Shown here piece by piece: positions 22,349 to 28,143 of a DNA stretch of 28,143 nt. Made by a program: the position numbers and the translations under genes. This DNA comes from a virus: IMG/VR virus record IMGVR_UViG_3300028299_000022, positions 1-28,143 of that record, one strand, 5' to 3'. The notes beneath the pieces are model-generated. The model ran no database searches, was not told the DNA's origin, and was given only the letters and a program-made list of their open reading frames with translations. The stretch's first letter is position 1. Each line of letters opens with the position of its first letter.

Positions 22349-22941
22349 ATCACTAACTCCTTTTGCAATAGATAAACGACTACACTATGAATGTGAGTGC
22401 CATTTTCATCCTTATCCTTAGTTTCAAAGCGCCACTTATCTCGCACTTCTAAAGAATTCTTCTTATACAACTCCTCAATTTCACTGATTTTGAAATTGAT
22501 CTCCGTTCTGTCCTCCTCCCCACCAGGAGTATAATATGTCGTTTTGATGTAAAGGTAAAGCAGAGACATTCCTTTATTCTTTAATACCCTGCTCACCTCT
22601 TTAATACTTGCATCCATTTTAGTGGAATGAAGAACGGACAAAGAATAAACGAGATCAAAAGTATTTCTTCCAAAGCGTAAAGCTTCCGCATCCCCAACTT
22701 CAAAGGAAACATTCTTCAGTTTGTTATTCCCTTTAGCAATTTCCACTGCTTCAGGCGACAAATCAATTCCAATGACATTATAACCCTGTTCCCCAAAGAA
22801 AATAGAGTCCCGACCATTACCACATCCTATATCAAGAACATTGGAGATGGTGGTATTCATCATTTCTGCTTTCACTGCCGCTTTTGCAAGAGGGGAAGGA
22901 TTCAAACTTGTTGCCCAATGAGGGTCATTCTTCCAAGCCTC
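22345..22941 (-). other. Class I SAM-dependent methyltransferase domain (C-terminus of portal)
   Basis: This is a domain of the portal protein, not a separate gene: no start codon with a ribosome site separates it. The motif I loop is D-I-G-C-G-N-G, followed by the acidic ribose-binding position in VIGIDLS, the adenine-contact GDAEAL and the motif IV-like FDLVYSLSVLH. It ends in a long beta hairpin (HIHSVVVYLLQKE). The absence of an NPPY/DPPY motif argues against a standard adenine or cytosine-N4 DNA methyltransferase, and the absence of a PC motif argues against a cytosine-C5 enzyme. The substrate is unknown. Confidence 0.85.
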
Positions 22942-25900
22942 AATCCAATCGTCTCTCGACATATCCTGTTTCGTAATAGCGAGAGCAGTGTTAATCTCTT
23001 TCCTTGCTCTTTCCATTTCAATGTTCCTGCCAAAATAAAAAGCTGTGTCAACTTCGTTCTCTGCTACAGTATAACTTTTCTGCGTCAAGTAATTATATAT
23101 CTCCCGTACCTTCTCAGCAAAAACCTCTTTATCATTACCATTTTTACTCTTAAATTGCTCAAAAGCATCTATTAAATTGCCTATTAGGGCTTTAAAATTG
23201 CTTACTACAAACGAGGTTTTTGCATCAATAAAACGGGCAATTTCTGCGTCGTTGCCATTTGAAGGCTGTTCTGAGCTTGCGCCTATCTCATTCCAAACAG
23301 AATATTGTCCTCTGTAGACAGCAGTGAAGAAAACTTCCTTTAATTCTCGCTGAAGTTTACCATAACACTTCTCAGATCGATCAATATCCCTATCTTCATA
23401 TACTGCCTCAAGAGCATCCTTTCTCTGATTAAAAAGCAATGTCTTAATCTTTGCTTTAAACTCCTTTTCGATTGGTTGTTTATATATTTGATAAGGATTG
23501 TTTTCGATCATTGGGGTTTTTACCATCTCAATTACTTTCTTTGATTCTTCTTTCGGAGCTTCTGGTTTGTCCTTCCCTGGAGCTTGGTTCTGTGCTCCAC
23601 CATGAGCCATAATATAAGCATAAGAAGAATAACCTCCAGGAATGAAGGCGTCATTGCCCCATTTTACGTCCTGCATACCAAGCTGAAGTCTTTTGTTTAT
23701 CATATTGATTGGCCAACCCATACTCCACATAAGTTTGGCAGTAACCACCTTATCCTTATAATTCTCCTGCAATGCTCCGACAGTGGCAAGATCAAACTCA
23801 CCCCAAATTCTCCCCTTGCCTCTGCGGACACCTATCCTGGAGAAGAACTTCGCCCAAAGCACTTCTTCAAAATAAGTAACCTTCGGCATCAAGCACTCTT
23901 CCCAAAACGCCTTGTGTGCTGCCTTTGATCCTTCATAGGACTTCACGTCCTTAAAAAGCCCCAATACGACTTCGTTCACACTGTAGGCGGCAAAGATTTC
24001 CTCACGGGACATCTTCTTGCCATCGATAAATTCCATGTCCCGCTGACCAAGCCTGCTTTCTGTGATCTTTGCTCCACCTTCTGCAATAACAATCCTATGC
24101 GCCTTCTTTGATCCTTTATGCCTATCTTCAAACTGCTTCAACATCCTATCATAACTATCATCATTCAACTCTTCCGGTACAGTGATATTCAAAGATGTGA
24201 CCGCCCCATTCTCGAAGAATACCTTATTATACATCGATGCATGATAATCTGACTCTACGCTTAACTTGGATGCTTCGAGTGGGGATAATCCTCGTAAATC
24301 ATTGTATGGATTAAACATTTTGAAATGGATGATTTGGCTCAGAGGGAATATTACTTCTATTTTCCCCGAGTATTTCCAACCCAACAACCAATTTGTTTTT
24401 ATATCTATCACAGGCTCAAAGCGGGAAGGTGGAAATGTCCATATCTCTTTAGGTATCTGGGAAACATCGTCTCGTCCTTCAAGAATCCAAAAGGCTTCAC
24501 CAGCCATTTCATAGAAACCGAAAGTGGCCTCAATCAACTTACTCAAGGTCATCAGAGGATTTGGATTTTGAAAAAGTTCGTAAATTGGTCCTTCTTCAAC
24601 TCTCTTTGGCTCAATATCGTCTCCAGCGTCTTTGCGAATGATAAAAGGAACTCTTGCTATGTTTGACATGATGGCATTGATGCAATTATGAGTGGCAACA
24701 CCAAATGCCAAATAAGAATGCTCCTTCCTCACCTCCAAATTAAAAACAGGTAGGTTGTTGACCTTCTCATATCCAATTTTATTAACTGGAAACTTTGCAT
24801 ATCCTTTTTCTATAGCACAAATACTTTTACCAGCATTCCACGAACCCTTCTCCTTCTTCCAAAGCATGTTTTTAAAAATCAAATTTGCCCTTCGTTTATA
24901 ACCCCCACCAATTCTTAATCGGAAACTATCACGACAATCACACATTTGGTTAATTACCCAACGTCTACAACCTTCTTTTTTAAAAACATAAGGAACAATC
25001 CCTTGTCGCAACAGCAAAAATCTTAATCCTTCAACAAGAGAAGGGGAAATTGTATCAAGATTAAAATCACCATTAGGACTTTCACAACCATCCCCCCTCC
25101 AAAACCCCCTCAAGAGGAACATTGTTTTTTCAATTGGGAGTTTAGCAACCCAATCAGGTATCTTCTTATAAGATGCCCCGGTTCCAAACAAAAGGAAAAA
25201 GTCACTGGCTATTCTTGAATTAAAAAGAACGGAAACCCTTCCCTCAGAAGGTGCTTCCAAAGAATGACTAATACCAAAACACTTTTGCATCAAGGATTTA
25301 GTCTCATCAACAAAGAAACGCTCCTCAATAGAAAAGGTAAATTGCACTGTGCTGGGAAAAACTCGACCAGGACCACACTTCTTAACTCGTACATTTCCTT
25401 CGGCCAAATAATACCCTATCAACAATAATAGATCATTATTAACAAGGACCTCCTGTTCATGTTTTTTATATTTATCCTTCCTTCCTTTATTCTCAACTTT
25501 GACAACCCATTTCTCCTTGTCCTCTATAATATCAATAACAGGTGTTAGTAAATAATCACCAATCTGAATGTCCTTAGTCTCTACCCATTGCCTGCCTCCG
25601 TCCCGCTCCACATAAAATGGATGCTCTGAAGTAGCTTGAATAGGAGGAAGGCCATTGCATTTCAAACTAAACAATTTACCAGTATAATCTAAAATTTTTA
25701 CCTCGATCACTTCATCCTGCTTACCAAGATGATTGTAAACAACATCTCCAACTTCCATATCTTCAATGTTACAAACACCATTATCAGTTAATATCGGTGT
25801 GCCTGCCGGAAAGCAAGCATACACCCAAACAGACTGTTTGTAAGGCTGCTGCACTACAGCAGAATAAGGACCAAGCAGTTCTCTCAAGGAGCGAAAAATA

Positions 25901-26028
25901 CGGTGATCATCAATGAGAGGACCAACAACACCCTTCATAGCATGTCTCTGCTGACGAGAATATTCCCACGACAACAGATTGTAACCAACTTTACCAACCA
26001 ACTTCTCAAACATGCTCTCTCCTCTCAT
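22345..26028 (-). CDS. Portal protein with LAGLIDADG intein, Mu gpF-like segment and C-terminal methyltransferase domain
   Basis: This 1227-residue precursor should give an 850-residue protein after splicing. Residues 1-71 and 449 to about 800 form the portal: WVYAC interrupted before the conserved CINAIMSNIARVPF, then IIHFKMFNPYNDLRGLSPLE, and FFENGAVTSLNITVPEELND, and EIFAAYSVNEVVLGLF. The intein spans residues 72-448. About 860-1030 is helical with SYTVAENEVDTAFYFGRNIE, resembling the start of a Mu gpF-type minor head domain, whose later W/D/R/H part is not seen. Residues 1030-1227 are a class I SAM methyltransferase: VLDIGCGNGRDSIFF (motif I near 1064), VIGIDLS, GDAEALRF, FDLVYSLSVLH. No NPPY-type DNA-MTase motif is visible, and it looks closer to TehB/UbiE-like enzymes. 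An ATG 5 codons downstream is an alternative start. The portal call is firm. Confidence 0.92.
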   Translation of the reverse strand: MRGESMFEKLVGKVGYNLLSWEYSRQQRHAMKGVVGPLIDDHRIFRSLRELLGPYSAVVQQPYKQSVWVYACFPAGTPILTDNGVCNIEDMEVGDVVYNHLGKQDEVIEVKILDYTGKLFSLKCNGLPPIQATSEHPFYVERDGGRQWVETKDIQIGDYLLTPVIDIIEDKEKWVVKVENKGRKDKYKKHEQEVLVNNDLLLLIGYYLAEGNVRVKKCGPGRVFPSTVQFTFSIEERFFVDETKSLMQKCFGISHSLEAPSEGRVSVLFNSRIASDFFLLFGTGASYKKIPDWVAKLPIEKTMFLLRGFWRGDGCESPNGDFNLDTISPSLVEGLRFLLLRQGIVPYVFKKEGCRRWVINQMCDCRDSFRLRIGGGYKRRANLIFKNMLWKKEKGSWNAGKSICAIEKGYAKFPVNKIGYEKVNNLPVFNLEVRKEHSYLAFGVATHNCINAIMSNIARVPFIIRKDAGDDIEPKRVEEGPIYELFQNPNPLMTLSKLIEATFGFYEMAGEAFWILEGRDDVSQIPKEIWTFPPSRFEPVIDIKTNWLLGWKYSGKIEVIFPLSQIIHFKMFNPYNDLRGLSPLEASKLSVESDYHASMYNKVFFENGAVTSLNITVPEELNDDSYDRMLKQFEDRHKGSKKAHRIVIAEGGAKITESRLGQRDMEFIDGKKMSREEIFAAYSVNEVVLGLFKDVKSYEGSKAAHKAFWEECLMPKVTYFEEVLWAKFFSRIGVRRGKGRIWGEFDLATVGALQENYKDKVVTAKLMWSMGWPINMINKRLQLGMQDVKWGNDAFIPGGYSSYAYIMAHGGAQNQAPGKDKPEAPKEESKKVIEMVKTPMIENNPYQIYKQPIEKEFKAKIKTLLFNQRKDALEAVYEDRDIDRSEKCYGKLQRELKEVFFTAVYRGQYSVWNEIGASSEQPSNGNDAEIARFIDAKTSFVVSNFKALIGNLIDAFEQFKSKNGNDKEVFAEKVREIYNYLTQKSYTVAENEVDTAFYFGRNIEMERARKEINTALAITKQDMSRDDWIEAWKNDPHWATSLNPSPLAKAAVKAEMMNTTISNVLDIGCGNGRDSIFFGEQGYNVIGIDLSPEAVEIAKGNNKLKNVSFEVGDAEALRFGRNTFDLVYSLSVLHSTKMDASIKEVSRVLKNKGMSLLYLYIKTTYYTPGGEEDRTEINFKISEIEELYKKNSLEVRDKWRFETKDKDENGTHIHSVVVYLLQKELVI
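24685..25815 (-). mobile_element. Intein with LAGLIDADG homing endonuclease in the portal gene
   Basis: The 377-residue intein runs from Cys72 to Asn448 of the portal precursor. Block A starts CFPAGTPILTDNG; block B is ATSEHPF near residues 131-137; two LAGLIDADG-type motifs lie at about 200-210 (LIGYYLAEGN) and 302-315 (FLLRGFWRGDGC), each with its acidic residue intact; block F/G ends HSYLAFGVATHN followed by extein Cys449. All splice residues (Cys1, His-Asn, Cys+1) are present. The insertion cuts the conserved portal motif YA|CINAI, so unspliced product should be inactive. Intact endonuclease acids suggest current or recent mobility. Confidence 0.95.
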
Positions 26029-27308
26029 ATCACCCGTATACGAACACCGGCCGCCCCTTTAGTTGAATTGTGTATAGCATATCTTTTCGCATCCATCAAG
26101 TGATTTGCCCAATCGATAGGAATATCAAGAACATTGCCATTCTTATCCTTCCGCCAAGAATAACTCCGATGCTCAGAGATGAGATCAACACTACCACTAT
26201 AAATATGGCAAACCATTCTCTTAACAGAATCAATCCCAACCTGAATTATCTTATGGGCGGCCTTGGCATTGAACCCCGCTCTTCGGATCTCTTCGATTCT
26301 ATCAGGTTCAGCAGAATCCGCCCATATTATACGAGAACGTCTGAACTCCTTTGGAATCAAACTTTGCAGCTTTAAGATCAAGTCTGAGTTGGTGAGATTC
26401 TTGTGATACAACAACTGCTCTTCCCAGCATTCCTTCCCTTTGATGTATTCCTTAATGAGAGCAGTCGGCATATTATAACCAAAGTCAAGACCATAAGCGA
26501 TCTTGTCAACGGCTCCTTCATCAGGCAGCCAGTCTACAATATCCCAGTTCTTGTAGATCAAATTCTCAAGCCGCCCCCAATTGCCCAGCGTGAAGATATT
26601 ATACAACGAAGGATCCTGCGTCTCAAGATCGAGAAGCATCTGCACGTAGTCTTCTGGCAGGAATGGATTGTCTTTGTAGTTAGATATTATTTCTTCTGCA
26701 TGAATGGTTGGATCGTCTACAATCTTCGTCTTGATCCAGTGATGCTCATCAATTGGGTTGAAGCTAAGGAATATCTGATTGCGAAGACCGTCTCTCGAAG
26801 GCTCCCTAACGCAGAAACGAATGTCCTGGAAGGAATCATAATCTATTTCAGTAGCTTCTTCAATCCAGACATAGTTCCAGTTAGAGGATCGAATCTTAGC
26901 GGCGTCGTCAACAGAACCATAATGAAGCAAAGAGCCATTGTAATACCAATTCAGATGAACCTTCTCTTCAATGATCCTATCCCTGACACCATATTCCATA
27001 GCGAGATCATTCATCAGAGGGTACACTGACTGGCGCAGGGATGGCAGAGACTTACGAAGTATGAGTATTTTCTTCCTCTCCTCAGTGAAGAACTTATAAT
27101 GCATGAGCTGGGCTAAACTGTGGCTTTTGGAGCTGCCCCTCCCCCCCCGATCAATAACGATAGGCGCCTTTGATGCCTGGTTCCTGAAGAAAATGTCGGT
27201 AGCGACAAAAGAAAGCTCCCGCTCCTCAGGATTCTCATCATGCAATAACTCGTGCAAGTAATCCTCAGTCTGCGCCTGAGCTTGAGCGACCTTACTCCGT
27301 CGTGCCAT
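26025..27308 (-). CDS. terL: Terminase large subunit
   Basis: This 427-residue protein starts at ATG 27308, chosen for its GAGGAAGG ribosome site. A TTG six bases upstream is less likely. The ATPase domain has a Walker A motif, GGRGSSKS at residues 55-62, and a Walker B motif, VWIEEATE near 147-154. The nuclease domain has three metal-binding Asp residues: YGLDFGYN (Asp275), WADSAEPD (Asp331) and HLMDAKRYA (Asp406). The arrangement and the 'RGGRGSSKS' P-loop match the SPP1/PBSX-type terminase family. It packages DNA into the prohead through the portal. Its start overlaps the end of the small subunit gene, and its stop overlaps the portal start. The C-terminus is slightly basic (GVRIRVI). Confidence 0.96.
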   Translation of the reverse strand: MARRSKVAQAQAQTEDYLHELLHDENPEERELSFVATDIFFRNQASKAPIVIDRGGRGSSKSHSLAQLMHYKFFTEERKKILILRKSLPSLRQSVYPLMNDLAMEYGVRDRIIEEKVHLNWYYNGSLLHYGSVDDAAKIRSSNWNYVWIEEATEIDYDSFQDIRFCVREPSRDGLRNQIFLSFNPIDEHHWIKTKIVDDPTIHAEEIISNYKDNPFLPEDYVQMLLDLETQDPSLYNIFTLGNWGRLENLIYKNWDIVDWLPDEGAVDKIAYGLDFGYNMPTALIKEYIKGKECWEEQLLYHKNLTNSDLILKLQSLIPKEFRRSRIIWADSAEPDRIEEIRRAGFNAKAAHKIIQVGIDSVKRMVCHIYSGSVDLISEHRSYSWRKDKNGNVLDIPIDWANHLMDAKRYAIHNSTKGAAGVRIRVI

Positions 27309-27921
27309 CAGCAACCTTCCTCTTAAACTCTAAAACGGTCTTCTGAGCACCCATCTTCTTCCGAGTAGCCGCATCCGCTTTAGAAGCAGGAATGATCCTT
27401 ATCTTAACAGGAGCTTTCCTTGACGAAGCAACCGGGGCTTCCATCCAACCACGAGATTTCCCTAAACACTTCAGCATGAAAATCATAGCAACCGTATCCT
27501 GTTTATTACGAATCTTGTCCATCAAATGACATTCCACCTCATCGATAAGAGCCTCCCGAAACTCTTCAAACATCTTTGACAGAGAAGGATACTTACGCAA
27601 TACATTCTTCACGTGATAGACAGACAAGGATAACTTACGAGCAATGTTCGTAATCAGCCCTCCAGAAGTCCAGATAGCTTCCTCAACATTCCCATAAGTA
27701 ATCTCGCCAAACACCTTCTTAGTGCGAGACACCTTGGCTCCCTTGGTAGAAGTGGCAGCTTCCCACATCGACAAGTCTCTGTCTGCATTATAATTAGTAA
27801 GAGTTGTAATATCTGCTATGATTGGTTTTGTAGGAGGAATCTCTGGGGTGGGAATTCTGCTCTTCCTTTCAGGAGTTGGCACACTCTCTTCCTTATTATC
27901 ACGTGATACAAGCCGAGCCAT
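27292..27921 (-). CDS. terS: Terminase small subunit
   Basis: This 209-residue protein starts at ATG 27921, chosen because GGAGGTGAT lies 8 nt upstream; the longer frame from 27936 starts at that ribosome site itself. Residues 1-75 are Pro-rich, basic and probably disordered. Residues 78-112 look like a helix-turn-helix (EEAIWTSGGLITNIARKLSL, YHVKNVLRKY). The following helical part (EALIDEVECHLMDKI) and a further hydrophobic helix (TVAMIFMLKCLGKSRGW) would form the oligomer ring. The C-terminus is basic. The protein recognises the packaging start site on phage DNA and recruits the large subunit. It sits directly upstream of terL and downstream of the only gene-free stretch, which probably holds its binding site. 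Confidence 0.9.
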   Translation of the reverse strand: MARLVSRDNKEESVPTPERKSRIPTPEIPPTKPIIADITTLTNYNADRDLSMWEAATSTKGAKVSRTKKVFGEITYGNVEEAIWTSGGLITNIARKLSLSVYHVKNVLRKYPSLSKMFEEFREALIDEVECHLMDKIRNKQDTVAMIFMLKCLGKSRGWMEAPVASSRKAPVKIRIIPASKADAATRKKMGAQKTVLEFKRKVADGTTE

Positions 27922-27948
27922 GAGCATCACCTCCATTACTACATTCGA

Positions 27949-27977
27949 CCACTAACACTCCAAAAACATTCTGTCAA
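27949..27977 (-). promoter_or_regulatory. Candidate late promoter
   Basis: On the minus strand, TTGACA (27977-27972) matches the consensus -35 box exactly. At 17 nt spacing there is only TAGTGG (27954-27949), preceded by TGT, a poor -10 that could be helped by an extended -10. It lies about 30 nt upstream of the small terminase start, inside the only intergenic gap at the head of the operon. A late phage promoter needing a phage activator would look like this, but so could chance. Confidence 0.3.
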
Positions 27978-28014
27978 GAATTATTTTTAATGCATGTGAT
28001 TAATGTGGGAAGAT

Positions 28015-28056
28015 GGAAGGGTTAAACTGGATGGATTAAGCTGGATGGATTAAACT
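28015..28056. repeat. Three 14-bp tandem repeats, candidate packaging/terminase site
   Basis: On the + strand the units read GGAAGGGTTAAACT, GGATGGATTAAGCT and GGATGGATTAAACT, followed by a partial GGGTTA. They lie in the non-coding region about 95-135 bp upstream of the small terminase start. Spaced direct repeats beside the small terminase gene are the usual form of pac or cosB-type sites. Operator use is an alternative. Confidence 0.6.
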
Positions 28057-28080
28057 GGGTTATATGATGTGTATATGTAA

Positions 28081-28136
28081 TTACATTGTAATGACGTATG
28101 GGTTAGACCCATAAATTATAGAGGTATACTTCTATA
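28081..28136. repeat. Cluster of three inverted repeats
   Basis: Three dyads follow each other near the right edge: TTACA-T-TGTAA (28081-28091), TATGGGT-TAG-ACCCATA (28097-28113), and a 20-bp near-perfect palindrome TATAGAGGTATACTTCTATA (28117-28136, one mismatch per arm). The 28097 dyad can form a small hairpin. No coding frame with a ribosome site runs through here. Together with the tandem repeats, the whole 27937-28143 stretch is non-coding. Operator or packaging-site use is inferred. Confidence 0.55.
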
Positions 28137-28143
28137 GACGTGA

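Noticed and set aside
22345-22941. Methyltransferase as a DNA adenine or cytosine modification enzyme
   Set aside because: No NPPY/DPPY or Pro-Cys catalytic motif and no target-recognition region are visible; the motif IV region resembles small-molecule methyltransferases instead.
26403-27029. Long + strand open frame (208 residues) opposite the terminase genes
   Set aside because: It is antisense to the large terminase with its complete ATPase and nuclease motifs, has no ribosome site and has low-complexity, unfamily-like sequence. All other + strand frames are likewise shadows.
1-28143. tRNA genes, rRNA, CRISPR arrays, IS elements, integrase or att sites
   Set aside because: None seen. 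The only short repeats are the 14-bp units at 28015-28056 (no spacer-repeat pattern) and the in-frame Gly repeats at 1784-2119.

Overview
This window holds the late structural (morphogenesis) half of a tailed, long-tailed (siphovirus-type) phage or prophage. Every supported gene lies on the minus strand, so the window is read from its right end to its left end. Gene order is: small and large terminase, portal, a small Cys-rich protein, prohead protease, HK97-fold major capsid protein, a probable decoration protein, a charged accessory protein, head-tail connector, tail completion and terminator proteins, tail tube, the two tail assembly chaperone frames, tape measure, M-, L- and K-like tail tip proteins, a giant J-like tip protein, and then six small or mid-sized distal tail/fibre genes, the last cut by the left edge. 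The M-L-K-J order after the tape measure, with an L-like protein carrying four C-terminal cysteines, is the lambda-type tail tip. That points to a Gram-negative host, but no gene here names it. No integrase, lysis, replication or repressor gene is present, so lifestyle cannot be judged. Start sites mostly carry strong AGGAGG-like ribosome sites, and base composition looks moderately AT-rich and even.

Head module (27.9 to 17.3 kb): genes are packed with 1-50 bp gaps or short overlaps, which suggests one late operon. It probably starts in the roughly 220 bp gene-free stretch at the right edge, where there is a TTGACA box, a 14-bp tandem repeat and three inverted repeats. The portal gene is the most unusual gene. 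It is interrupted at a conserved portal motif by a 377-residue LAGLIDADG intein. After a region resembling the first half of a Mu gpF-type domain, it ends in a class I SAM-dependent methyltransferase domain. The prohead protease is also extended, by a six-Cys zinc ribbon and a long acidic tail that may serve as scaffold. A strong hairpin separates the capsid/decoration genes from the next gene.

Tail module (17.3 to 3.8 kb): the G/G-T chaperone pair shows a textbook -1 frameshift signal (T TTT TTC, 8-nt spacer, bulged stem-loop), with a stop in the -1 frame just upstream that fixes the slip site. The tip protein appears to be a fusion of lambda-like gpI and gpJ. It has two small carbohydrate-binding-like inserts, one of which is closely shared with the head-tail connector, and several fibronectin III-like domains.

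Distal tail module (3.8 to 0 kb): there are two paralogous proteins sharing a C-terminal module of about 190 residues. One carries six Gly-rich repeats of about 20 residues. Two further proteins (760..1044 and the partial gene at the left edge) have typical tail-fibre motifs. These are the likely host-recognition parts.
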